Source: Leptasterias polaris (Eukaryota; Echinodermata; Asteroidea; Forcipulatida; Asteriidae). Taken from it: a stretch of 64,000 bases of DNA. Position 1 is the first letter of the stretch. The number at the start of each line of letters is the position of its first letter. The notes under the pieces are model-generated. The model did not search any database and was not told the DNA's origin. It saw nothing but the letters and a program-made list of their open reading frames with translations. Of this stretch, positions 1 to 10,200 are shown piece after piece. The stretch spans positions 1,736,001 to 1,800,000 of the forward strand of contig JAZGTN010000022.1 in NCBI GenBank assembly GCA_037783415.1, written 5' to 3'. Made by a program: the position numbers and the translations under genes.

Positions 1-325
1 TGGAATAATATTGTCCTTGCTGATAACAAAAGCAAGTCGTTCACAAACATCAAAGGATACATTAGGCCTATTTGCTAATTAATTGGTTTATTTTTTATTT
101 TTTGAAACTGTATAAATTTACCAAAACGCACTAAAGTATTTAATAACAGGCCAATACTTAAATTTAACACTTAAGAGATCGGAATTTATCAAGATTCGGG
201 ATCGAAAGAGGGTATGACCCATTTCATGGTCAGGTTGGCCTAGAAACTGATGAACACAATTGATTTTGAGTCAGATTTTGCGTCATATTGACCCGTTTTT
301 GTGGCATTTCGACACATCAGGTTTT
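1..325. other. Non-coding, no feature seen
   Basis: This AT-rich stretch has no convincing ORF, repeat or signal that I could recognise. Confidence 0.5.
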
Positions 326-361
326 GCCACGTGGGTCTGTATAAATACAGACCCACGTGGC
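326..361. repeat. Perfect 36-nt palindrome (16-bp arms, 4-nt loop)
   Basis: The arm GCCACGTGGGTCTGTA is followed by TAAA and then its exact reverse complement. The arms contain CACGTG, an E-box core. It lies just outside the 374-620 foldback and may be a separate small hairpin or that element's outer edge. No function is claimed. Confidence 0.85.
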
Positions 362-373
362 TCAGGCCCTACG

Positions 374-620
374 GGACTCGGGATGCATTTTTTTACACCT
401 TAGCGAGGGGTTTTGTACTGTAATACTGCCAATTCCTGTCTTGAGATGAGACTACAAACATTTATGCCTATGGAGGGTTAGGGTTAGGGTTTAGGGTTAT
501 GGTTAGTTAGGGTTAGGGTTTAGGGTTAGACGTAGTCTCCTATCTCAAGACGGAATTGACAGTGTTACAGTACAAAACCCCTCGCTGCGGTGTAAAAAAA
601 AAATACGCACCCGGGATTCA
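374..620. mobile_element. Foldback/MITE with about 80-bp inverted arms
   Basis: The left arm (about 374-455) and right arm (about 532-620) are near reverse complements. Both carry the segment GCGAGGGGTTTTGTACTGTAA and a T/A run next to ACACC. The spacer is the telomere-like tract at 474-530. There is no coding capacity, so this looks like a non-autonomous DNA element or foldback. No target duplication was found. Confidence 0.75.
474..530 (+). repeat. Degenerate TTAGGG telomere-like tract
   Basis: Imperfect repeats of GGGTTA and GGGTTTA fill the loop between the arms of the 374-620 foldback. The motif matches the TTAGGG telomere repeat used by echinoderms and vertebrates. The tract is short and interstitial and is not a chromosome end. 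Confidence 0.8.
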
Positions 621-1083
621 TACCAAAAGCTGTTGGGGGTTTTTTTTTACGCGGAAGCTCCAAACTTCCGTAAAACACTTATGGGAGAAAATTATATTAT
701 TAAAAAGGGTTTTATATTATAATTCAGTTATTATCTCTTACGGACGACTTAGTTTTGCGTAATCAACTCAGGGTTCACTCTTAACTGTTTTAGTGACTAA
801 CAAGCAATAGTTATAGCTTTTTGGTCATTTCACCCCACCAGCTTTTTCACTGGTCCTCATTTTAAGGTTTGTCATGTTATAGTGGTACTTGGATTTGAAA
901 CCAGGAATATTCCGAGCAGGCAGTGGTTTTACACGTAGCTTTTGGAAGCAATGAACAAGCCAGCAAAACGATACAACATCTTGACAAGTCCTTAGAAGGT
1001 ATGCATTGTCCAGCGAGCCACTGTAGGTGAGTGCCGCTGTCAGCACTTTCTAATTAAAAAAAAATCCCATTGTCATAACCACA
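621..1083. other. Non-coding, no feature seen
   Basis: Short ORFs here have no recognisable motifs. No repeat structure was noticed apart from homopolymer runs. Confidence 0.5.
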
Positions 1084-1215
1084 TTGGAGAACTGGTCAGC
1101 TCATCTGCCGTGATATCCTATGCTGGACCATGCCACACGTCCAAAAGGGGTGTCAATCAATAGGGGTCAATGATTTGGTTAGGAGGGGGAAATGAAAAAA
1201 CTTTGCCAGTATCCT
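1084..1215 (+). repeat. Dispersed repeat, copy 1 (relative at 58765-58885)
   Basis: The segment with CCATGCCACACGTCC followed by GGGGTGTCAATCAAT recurs in inverted orientation near 58.8 kb, with a similar flank (TTTGCCAG next to a G-rich run here; the complement of a C-run there). Two copies in 64 kb suggest an interspersed element of unknown class. Confidence 0.6.
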
Positions 1216-1373
1216 TTACGCACAAGATCGGTTTGTCAATTGTCAATGATATAGGAGAAACTTTATTTAAAAAAACTTAACTAATGAAGCAAACAAATAA
1301 ACTGAAACTAACCCGGGCAATACCCTGACATACTTGGATAAATAATCATTGAAAAAGGGCAAACAAACATTTT

Positions 1374-1536
1374 TAATCAGAGATTTGCGGTAGCACCATG
1401 TGTAAATCTCTGTTGAGTAGTTTTGGCTCTGAAATGAACCGGCCGTCTCTTTTGAGTGGTGATGGTTCTGAAAAGAACCGGTTGCAACAACTGGTTCTTT
1501 TCAGAAAATGGTGCTACCGCAAACCTTAACTGATTA
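1374..1536. mobile_element. Small MITE with inverted termini and an internal hairpin
   Basis: The terminal 16-mer TTTGCGGTAGCACCAT (1384-1399) is perfectly inverted at 1508-1523. An outer TAATCAG/CTGATTA pair extends the termini to 1374 and 1536. Inside, CTGAAAAGAACCGGTTG is inverted across a short loop, and related GGTTCT/AGAACC motifs recur. It is non-coding. No clear target duplication was seen. Confidence 0.8.
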
Positions 1537-2670
1537 TACTCCCACCAAGCAAAGTTTCAAATCCTACAAACATTCTTAACCAATAGAAAAAGCTTGTTAG
1601 CGTTGCAACCAAACGAGCCCTCGCTGGAGTTAAGGGGAGTAACGCTCCAGTTATGTTCACGTGGCAATAAAGGCAATTATTACAGTTTTACCATATGGTT
1701 TCATTGGCGGCAAAGATGCGTTATATAGTCGCTGCAGTCCACCCAGACGCTCATCTAATAATATAAAAGGTACATTAACTATGCAAGTGAGTGATAGGTA
1801 TACAGCCAAATCATGCAAATCACAACGGCCAAGGAAGTGTTTCATAAGTTAATTGTGTGCAAACCTATCAGTCCAAAAACAAATGTCAGCATCCTGTATT
1901 GTTCAGAATATTGCATCTATAATTCACAAATTCAACATAATTATGAGATATTATGTGGTGATCGTGCCATTGTGATTGTATTGGGTCTGCATACACAATC
2001 CTGCGGTGGTATCTAGTCTTTCTTCCAGTTGCCGATTGCACAATGAGGTATGATAGTCACGGTGTAGTTAGGTTCACTTTTATTAATCCTGGCCATCTTA
2101 GATTGCGCTTGTCCTGTCTGAGTTTATAGATTTCTTGCTTCGATTTGTCAGTGTTTTGTACAATTGCTCTAGGTGTAACAGGAATTTTTAAAGTATACGC
2201 TTATTGTTTTTTATACTGTTATATTTTGTCGGTATAAATTTAACATTTGTACTGTCTGTTGAAATCTTGGCGAATAAATAATAATAATTTAAAGTTATGA
2301 ACGCTATATAGATTTATCCGTCTGGGTGTAAAATGTGCTTATCAAGAAATAAATAAATAGGCTCACTTACTACTAATAAAAGTGTAAAATAAAAAAGTAG
2401 TACAAATAATAGATGAATAAACATCCCTAAAATCCCAAAATTATTTCACAAAAAGGGAGAGTGGTGTAGGGCTATTGGAGAGGCTACACGTCTATACCTA
2501 CATAGTCGACGAATTTTTATTTCGAACTAGAAAACGTTCAAATATTGATTTCAACCCGAATTTTGAAGTCTTGGGCTTCAATTAAACCGACCCTTTAATC
2601 AGTTACCCTCGACTAATTAGAGCTCTAAACTCCGGTTTCATTTCACACTATGTTACAGTCAATATGACCG
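1537..2670. other. Non-coding, no feature seen
   Basis: AT-rich sequence with only short, motif-free ORFs. Confidence 0.5.
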
Positions 2671-2901
2671 GGATAGATAGTTCCCAGTAGACGCCATCTT
2701 TACGGGCAAATCGCATTTTGGCTTGCAGGCGCGTCAGGCGCTCAAATTATTAACGCAGCCGCGTCGTTCACTAACCAATCACGCAATGAGTTTTGTGAAA
2801 TGTGCGCGTGCTGCACGCCGTTCTCACGCGTAACGCGGGACTGTGTGTTCCAAATTGCCCGTAAAGATGGCCGACTTACGTCATACTGCAACCTATCTAT
2901 A
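2671..2901 (+). mobile_element. MITE, 'CATCTTTACGGGCA' family, copy 1
   Basis: The termini carry GCCATCTTTACGGGCAA at 2693-2709, inverted at 2855-2871, with outer ATAGATAG/CTATCTAT motifs. The interior is CpG-rich and non-coding. A near copy lies in opposite orientation at 8137-8367, and a diverged relative at 15405-15640. Confidence 0.8.
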
Positions 2902-4040
2902 GTTGGAACATACAGGAGTCTTCACTGGGCGTATGTTTTTTGTCAACATGACAGCATGTCCGGACCATTGGCGTGGCTTTGAGTGTTACATGATTATACT
3001 TAATCATTGAGTGTTTTTTGTTTGTTTGTTTTTTTGCAAATGTAACAATAACTAAGAGAACAGTTTTGACAAGATCAGGATCTGATGGAGGATTATGAAA
3101 AGAAGTGTAATAAGTTCCACTTCAAATCACGCAAAATTATGTATATGAATGATGTAAATCCATGAGATGGCGAAACAGTTAGATACATGTTTTTGATTTA
3201 TCGCGAAACTCTAAAACGTGACAAAAGTTGGGGTGGGGAGGTAAAGTCCTTTCCGAGGACAGACTCGATCATTTTCAGCGGAAACGTCACTGACGTGCAT
3301 GTAATGACAATCAGACAATGTTCCCCAAAACGTATAGCGACAGTAAATGTACCGTGTCCTTAAACATAGAGTACGGTGGAGAGAAGCATACAAACATCTG
3401 CGGTCAGTAGTTTAAAAATGGCAAAGACAGTTTGGGGACATAGGTTTGTATTGATCGGTATAAATGGATCTTAAGATTGCGGCTACGATGAAGGGAAACT
3501 GTGGAAATCACCCCGCACCATTCTCCGAAAAAAAAATGTGGGTCAAGATTTCTCCAGCATCTTACGCAAAAAACAGAAATAAAATAAAAAATCTGGGTGA
3601 GTGTGGAGGCGGAGTAAGTGCGCGATCAAAACCTGTAGCTTGAAACGCATTAAATTGTCTTCTAAAAATGTAGTAGTTAATAGGCAGGACAGTTCTTTTC
3701 AGAACTAAGTAGTCTCCCGAATCTCGTAATCTACTCCGCGGCAGTAGAATAAAGAGCAAGACAAATTCTCAAAGAACAAAACTGCACAGCACGTTACATG
3801 TATGTAGTAGTGCGTTATATATTAATAGTGCAAACCGAATACATTGAAACCTCACCATGCATATACATCAAAACCTATATTCTAAACTATGCGTTTAAAA
3901 GAAGGGCAAATAATGGGTCGCCACACTGTCCACTAGGAATATGTGCAATAAAGTGACAACTACTAAATTGTAAACTGCATGCGAGGCAACTTGCAGCATC
4001 TCGTCCGATATATTTATTTTTCTTCAGGCGCTTCCGCTGT
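2902..4040. other. Non-coding, no feature seen
   Basis: No gene or repeat was recognised. Small ORFs in this stretch show no conserved pattern. Confidence 0.5.
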
Positions 4041-4044
4041 CTTA

Positions 4045-4410
4045 GGGAAGGTATATCTTTGGTAATTACTCAAAAGAATTAATGACCATAAAAACTTACT
4101 GTGTCAGAAGCACTGCAGCTGTTGATAATGAATATATTTGAGAAACGATCTCTCCTATTGAATGTGGTTATAGAGAAAGGGTTTCAAAAGATTGTCTTCT
4201 GCACGAAACGTTTCCCAGATTGTGTATTCCAATTACGGATTATTTATCCTGCGTGGAAAGATCAGCTCCAGATTTGCGGCGAAACCTAAAAAACGCTACC
4301 ACCTTTTGAACTGAACTTTTCATAATGTTAATTTATTGTATTGTCTACATTTATATAGGATTAAAACAATCGATCAGTTCCAAACACCAAAGGTATACTG
4401 TGCCTTTAAA
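4045..4410 (+). mobile_element. MITE clan, type A copy
   Basis: The left end reads GGTAATTACTC and the right end CACCAAAGGTATACTGTGCC, which are inverted relatives. Landmarks shared with other type A copies are GAAGCACTGCAGCTGTTGAT, GAAACGTTTC...CAGATTGTGTATTCCAATTACGG and a conserved block ending in AAACGCTACCACC. Several short ORFs inside are by-products of the repeat. Confidence 0.75.
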
Positions 4411-5138
4411 TTACAATTTGTATAAGGAGTTTCGAATGAAAGCAAGGAGCCTCTATCTGATGTTTGGATGTAGATTGACTCTAGTTTTTCTGTTTGGACT
4501 TTCTTTGTATGTATAAACTAATTTGATATCTTATATTTTATTTATATACTGATTTTTGTATGATTCTAAACGAGTTATTGTTGATAACTTATTCATCGAT
4601 TATGCTTTACGGATTGCTATCCAAATGGCATCGTGTTTTCAAATATAATACATAATCATAAAGAAGAAAAAACACCTTTGTTTAAGCACGTTGGTGTTAC
4701 AAAGAAAAGCCATTTTGAAGATGCAAGATGGCGTGACCATGGTGAAGTATTAAATACAAGAAAGAGTCTGGAATTGAGTAGGGATGTCACAGTTTATCAG
4801 TCTGACGTGAAAACAACGAGAAGAAAACGAAAGACAAACAAACTTCTCACCTCACTCGCTTCAAAAGACACCAGTTCAGGATAGTGTTACAAAAACACAC
4901 TCATGGCCGACGTGAGCAGACAACGGCCCATCAATCACACTTTACGCATTTTACCTTATAATATCATTGCTCACGCTCGTGTAATTATTTTGCTGTACGC
5001 GGTTAACTGAATTGGAAGCGATCACCCGTTGGCAATGAAGGACTAAAGTTGTAAAGAGCGTTATGAAAGAACGTTATGCAACGTTAGGGGGGGGGGGAAG
5101 GTTGTAAAGGACATTGCCCCGTTCATTCCCACCGAGCT
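4411..5138. other. Non-coding; one short G-run
   Basis: No gene was recognised. A poly(G) run lies near 5088-5098. An ORF at 4633-4884 is lysine-rich but shows no motif, start context or splice signal that I trust. Confidence 0.45.
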
Positions 5139-5262
5139 TTTCAAAAGATAACCTTGCGTTTATTGAGTAAACCACGATGTGCAAATTGAAACACATTTTG
5201 ACAAGATCGAAATTTTACTTTTTTGTGAAAGTGGTATATCAATGACTTTTCCCCTACAAGCT
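5139..5262 (+). repeat. About 120-bp direct repeat, copy 1
   Basis: The sequence from CTTTTCAAAAGATAACC to the ACAAGCT end is almost identical to 5458-5584, with small indels. The copies are about 320 bp apart, indicating a recent local duplication. Confidence 0.9.
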
Positions 5263-5457
5263 CCATTGATCACGGGGCTATCCGATTTCATTGATACAAC
5301 TTACATAAGTGTTCGTCTTGCGACGTTATCAATATTAACTTATGCTGATTTTATCTGATTTGAAAAGTGTATCGAGTATGTATATTGAAGAGTCGTGAAG
5401 TGATCTTGATACTGAAATGTGGTATAATTATTGGGGGGGGGGGGGAATAAACTTAGC

Positions 5458-5584
5458 CTTTTCAAAAGATAACCTTGCGTTTATTGAGTAAACCACGATG
5501 TGCAAATTGAAACACATTAATTGACAAGATCGAAATTTTACATTTTTGTGAAAGTGGTATATCAATGACTTTTCCTCACAAGCT
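5458..5584 (+). repeat. About 120-bp direct repeat, copy 2
   Basis: Partner of 5139-5262. It carries a 3-nt AAT insertion after ACACATT and one changed base in the T-run. A poly(G) tract sits immediately before it. Confidence 0.9.
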
Positions 5585-5865
5585 GGGAAAACCACATTCT
5601 GTGAAAGGAAAATACAATTTATGAAAAAGGGCAAGTTCAAATTTATACTAGTGTTTGTTTGTGCAGATGTTATCCCCCGTCATTGGCGGTCTTTTAAAAT
5701 TGAATTAACCATTGCAGATTTCCACAAAACGCATGAGGTTTGGGACCAGATTCCAAAAGAACTCTCATAACTATTACTTGAAACGCGGGCAACTATTGCT
5801 TGTATGTTATTTTGTAGATTATTTTTTATTTACTTAATATTGTTTTTCTATACGCATAGTTGAGT

Positions 5866-6526
5866 CCCAGATCATGTACTGCCGAGTACCAGTAGTACTC
5901 AAGTGCGGTTACTATATAGGGCCATCGAGAACCAAGTATTCTGATATCCAAGCATCGAGTCCAATAGCCGAGTACAAAGTACTTGGCTCTCTGAGTACGG
6001 GCACGAGTGCGAGTACGAGTACATTACTTTGTATTAAACAAAACCTGCACAATGAGGTTAGAGTTGTATAATTATAGACTACTTGTGTTGTTGATGTTGT
6101 CGATGTTGTGCTGATGCTGCTTCTACTGCTGCTGTTGCTGTTATTGATGCTGTTGCGCCATGGTGGTGTTTGTACTTTTTTTGTTTTGCTTCCCCCCCCC
6201 CCCTATCTAGACGACAATGTGCGCCTGTCATGACAACTTTTATTTACACAAGGAACTTCATTCCTCTATTCCTGGCATTAAAGCACATAGGACAGCGGAA
6301 AGGAAAGTGGTATTTTGACCACGAGCATTTTAATCCGGAGTGAAAGTACGTTTTCAGGCAAATATAAAATACACGATTTCGAGTACAGATTTTTTTTTTC
6401 GAGTATAATTTTTATTATTTTAATTTTAGGGGGAAATCTACTATAGGCGAGTAGGCCTACGAGTACGAGAGTGTACGAGTACCATCAAAACGGTACTCAA
6501 GAAGTATTCGAGTGTGAGTACCTAGC
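5866..6526. repeat. GAGTAC-rich region flanking an unknown core
   Basis: Clusters of GAGTAC/GTACTC motifs occur at about 5875-6025 and 6375-6520. The motifs are self-complementary variants and may be subterminal repeats of an element. A CTG/GTT-like low-complexity stretch (about 6085-6155) and a C-run (about 6191) lie between them. No target duplication was resolved. Confidence 0.4.
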
Positions 6527-6682
6527 CTTGTAGGTGTTCGAGAAAACAGCGTATTTATCAAGAACAAAACGGCCGTTGTAAGCCCATGGTATAACCTCAT
6601 GATTTTCAAATAACTGATATATCCAGTGGTATTTCGTATGTTAAAAACTATTAACTTCAAATCCAGCATTTCAGATTGAATA

Positions 6683-7074
6683 TCTCTGTTTCTATTTAAT
6701 TCAGATTTCGGTTGAACACCCGAATCAATCTGTCCACTTCAAAGTGTCTAAATAATCCACTTCAAACCAGACTTCAGAAGAAGGCCAAGACAGTAATTGA
6801 ACTACTGTCCTCTTTATGTATAGGCCGACGATAACCCCCCCCCCCCCCCCAAAAAAAATAAAAAATAAATAAATACAAAATTGATCTCTCTGTTTCTATT
6901 TAATTCAGATTTCGGTTGAACACCCGAATCAATCTGTCCACTTCAAAGTGTCTAAATAATCCACTTCAAACCAGACTTCAGAAGAAGGCCAAGACAGTAA
7001 TTGAACTACTGTCCTCTTTATGTATAGGCCGACGATAACTCCCCCCCCCCCCCAAAAAAAAAAAAAAAAAAAAA
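6683..7074 (+). repeat. Tandem duplication of a 204-bp unit ending in C-run and A-run
   Basis: Unit 1 starts at 6683 and unit 2 at 6887, both with TCTCTGTTTCTATTTAATTC. They are practically identical through GCCGACGATAAC and then run into poly(C) and poly(A). The near identity implies a very recent tandem duplication, or an assembly duplication at the homopolymers. Confidence 0.9.
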
Positions 7075-7487
7075 AACTTGGCTGAATGCGGTCGCTCCAG
7101 AGCAATGTTCTTAATACGGCTTGTTCATCACTGTTTCGGAGGAATCCCCAATGACAATTTTTTTGTTTTCCCTTAGTGATGGGTTTTAATTGCGGAATGG
7201 ATTTGGTCGAGATTTAACATGACAGACAATGTTCGTGATGGGAACGGTTTAATCCTGAGGGAACAAATGCAATTGTAATCGACAGCAGGCTTCGTGTGAG
7301 CATCGATGGGTTTAATGGCTTCATGACCTCGGAGGGAGGAGGAAGAGACATGAGGGAGGTATTCGGGTATTCAAAGAGATTGGTGTTAAAGATGCCTTGC
7401 AATTCCGAACAGTTTTGTTATCTTGAAGGACGCTGAACGAACCCATTTCAACTGTGTTTGAACAAACCTGCTGCATTGCAATTACTG
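7075..7487. other. Non-coding, no feature seen
   Basis: Short ORFs on the - strand show no motifs. No repeat was recognised. Confidence 0.45.
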
Positions 7488-7577
7488 GGGGTGTTAAAAT
7501 TGACACCATGAGTGTTGTCACATAAAAATACCCAAGACAGAATCAAAATTAACATCATGGGGTGTTAAATAAACACC
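7488..7577. repeat. Short inverted-repeat cluster with GGTGTTAA/TTGACACC
   Basis: GGTGTTAAAATTGACACC is a near palindrome, and GGTGTTAAATAAACACC follows 70 bases later. Probably a degraded hairpin element. Confidence 0.45.
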
Positions 7578-7593
7578 GATGTAATCGTGTTGG

Positions 7594-8006
7594 TACGGAA
7601 GCCGGATAGTGCCAGGAAATAAGAAGTGAAATATTTTTTCATGAGCGCGATAATATTTTTTTGGTACCATTTATCTGGCGGCCGCCACTTATTATCCGGC
7701 GGCCGCCACTTAATTATCCGGCGGCCGCCACTTATTATCCGGCGGCCGCCACTTAATTAAGTGGCGACCGCCACTTATTATCCGGCGGCCGCCACTTAAT
7801 TAAGTGGCGGCCGCCACTTATTATCCGGCGGCCGCCACTTAATTATCCGGCGGCCGCCACTTAATTAAGTGGCGGCCGCCACTTAATTAAGTGGCGGCCG
7901 CCGGATAATAAGTGGCGGCCGCCAGATAAATGGTACAAAAAAAATATTATCGCGCTCATGAAAAAATATTTCACTTCTTATTTCCTGGCACTATCCGGCT
8001 TCCGTA
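7594..8006. mobile_element. 413-bp foldback made of GGCGGCCGCC palindromes
   Basis: The ends TACGGAAGCCGGATAGTGCC and GGCACTATCCGGCTTCCGTA begin inverted arms of roughly 100 bp that are nearly perfect. The flanks both read TGTTGG (7588-7593 and 8007-8012), a plausible 6-bp target duplication. The core (about 7675-7925) has twelve palindromic units, eleven GGCGGCCGCC and one variant with GGCGACCGCC, joined by CACTTATTATCC or CACTTAATTAAGTGG linkers. It is non-coding. Confidence 0.9.
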
Positions 8007-8136
8007 TGTTGGCGTCGATCAGTTTGACCCATTTCTAGGTCTGCTACGGTTGGCCTTTTTTTAAGTTGATCACTTTAATCTTTGATTTTAAATTGATTAT
8101 TGAAAAAAATTGAAAAAACCATAGCGAATAAAATCA

Positions 8137-8367
8137 ATAGATAGGTTGCAGTATGACGTAAATCGGCCATCTTTACGGGCAGTTTGGAACACACAGTCAT
8201 GCGTTACGCGTGATAACGGCGTGCAGCACGCGAACATTTCACCAAACTCATTGCATGATTGGTTAGTGAACGACGCGGCTGCGTTAATAATTTGAGCGTT
8301 TGACGCGCCTGCGTGCCAAAATGCAATTTGCCCGTAAAGATGGCGTCTACTGGGAACTATCTATAGT
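8137..8367 (-). mobile_element. MITE, 'CATCTTTACGGGCA' family, copy 2 (inverted)
   Basis: This is the reverse complement of the 2671-2901 copy, with scattered substitutions. It shares GGCCATCTTTACGGGCA at one end, GCCCGTAAAGATGGC at the other, and the GGGAACTATCTATAG edge. Confidence 0.85.
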
Positions 8368-8462
8368 CCCTTGAAAGACTTTGTTCTGCTGTGTACTTGA
8401 AACCCCCAGGGGGATTTCCTGAAGTACATTTACATGTACTTCTGAAGACCCCCAATGACTTC

Positions 8463-8825
8463 TTTAAAGGTATGGTGTACTTTTGGTAATTACTCCAAAA
8501 ACTTACTTGGTAAAGAGCACTGGAGAGCTGTTGATATTATCATTGTAAGAAACTATACCCCCTTTGAAGTAATGTAGTTGGTGATAGTGATAATTTTTCA
8601 CCAAAGAAAATTTAATATGACAAAGGTTTCAGTCAGGCATGAAGCCTTTCTCGGACATCTGAAAGCACACAATTCTATGCAACGGTGTTTTCCCTCTCAA
8701 GTTCATTATTTCCTCGCAACCTCGATGACCAATTGAGACTAAATTTTCACAGGTTTGTTATTTTATGCGGTACACTAAGTGTGGATACGGATCTTTGACA
8801 ATTACCAAAAGTATACCCTGCCTTT
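8463..8825 (+). mobile_element. MITE clan, type B copy
   Basis: It runs from TTTAAAGG...TTTTGGTAATTACTCC to AATTACCAAAAGTATACC...CCTTTAA, giving inverted termini. The centre carries CAGGCATGAAGCCTTTCTCGG, then a conserved block CGCAACCTCGATGACCAATTG and TTTTCACAGGTTTGTTAT. The same blocks occur at 24879-25267. Confidence 0.85.
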
Positions 8826-9545
8826 AACAGTTTTTGATTAGGTCCGTAATCCCATTATAATGGAGCCATGTAAAGGTAGGAACACTGTGTATCAACACAT
8901 GTACAGTGTAGATCGTGCATACACCTTGCAAAGACCCACTGCAAAAGCGCAGTCAAGTATGAATTATAATCATTTTGCAATGGTCAGAGTCTTGACCACT
9001 GGGCATTGCTAAGCCTGAGGAGGAAGACGTTTAGATAGGGCAGATATTTTACATGAAGTGTGCCAACTTGGGTGTATATTACAAAAGCTAATTGTCTTAG
9101 CTAGAAGACGCCTAATTCGTCTCCACTCAGGCGCCCAAAAAGGGGTCAGAGTTTTTTAATTGAAGATCCACGTCATGATTTGACGTTCTCATGAAAATAC
9201 TGTGACAGTTTTTGTTGCTGTTTTCTCAACAAGTAGACAATGTATTCAGCTGAAACTTTCACATGTGAATTTTATTGTATCTTTATTGATAATTTGGACT
9301 AGCATTACGTCGAAACAAACCAATCTATGAACCTACTTTGAAATAATTTTAACTCTTGGTTAAATTAATGTTGAATCAACGTTGCTTTAGGTTGACATCA
9401 ATATGCAAATTTATAGCCGGGTAGTATTAGCAGTCCAAACTCAAATTTTATATAACAATTTGGTGTATTTAATTAAGACATTTAATGGTAGTTTCTTCAA
9501 CTTTTTTCCAAATCCCTTTTAGAAGAATTTGTTAGACATCAAATG
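8826..9545. other. Non-coding; type C fragment near 9170-9310
   Basis: The only structure seen is a fragment (TTTTCTCAACAAGTAGACA, CAGCTGAAACTTTCACATGTG) shared with the type C elements at 41584-41970 and 61093-61520. The rest is unassigned. Confidence 0.5.
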
Positions 9546-10049
9546 CAGCGGCGTAGCCAGGAATTTTTCGGTGGTGGGGGGGGGGGGGGGGGGGGGGGGC
9601 ACGGGGGGGATTGCTTCCAAGTGGGGGGGGGGGGGGCAGGGAAAATGGGTTTGTCAGTGGTGGGGGTCATTTTCTACTATGACGAGGTTTGATCCGCTAT
9701 CGTCTCCACAAACCTCATTAAGAGTGACATGTACAAAATCCTATTCGAAACTTTTTGCCATTCACGTTTATGCACCTGGAGTTCTCTTTTGAAACCGGAT
9801 CTCGCCAAAATTAGGCTCTACGTGTTCTATGTTCTCACAGTGAACTCGGCGCGGGTCCAGAAAATCCACTCCTCAAAAAAAAAAGGAAAATTCTCACTGT
9901 TTTTCAGAATCCTCGCCTTCCGGCAGCAATATGGCCGCCGCCGTAATTTATAAATGGCATGCTGCGCGCTACGGTGGTAACGATAACCAACGGTTCATGT
10001 ACAGAACATTGGTTTATGTGGAATAGCGTTGCGCGTAGCGGGACTTTTT

Positions 10050-10200
10050 GGTATCTCCGGCATGTAGGCCGCATACTAGACTTGACTCAAGTCCCAATCC
10101 CGTGCAAGGCCCTTCCTTGCCTCATCGTCAGAAAACTATTGTTTTGCGCTCTGCATTCCCCAACCTGTTCCGCGCGCGGGACAGGGACTTGACGATCCCG
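10050..10200 (+). repeat. Internal repeat, partner of 11290-11460
   Basis: It contains CTAGACTTGACTCAAGTCCC, CCCGTGCAAGG and GGGACTTGACGATC. The reverse complement of 11290-11460 has the same order of blocks with substitutions. A related block (GCGCGCTACGGTGGTAACG at about 9964) also recurs inverted at about 12305-12330. Confidence 0.6.

Noticed and set aside
474..530. Chromosome end
   Set aside because: The tract is short and degenerate and lies inside a foldback with ordinary sequence on both sides.
7675..7925. Regularly spaced palindromic repeats resembling a CRISPR array
   Set aside because: The linkers are themselves repeats (CACTTATTATCC, CACTTAATTAAGTGG), not unique spacers, and the array lies in the middle of a foldback in a eukaryotic genome.
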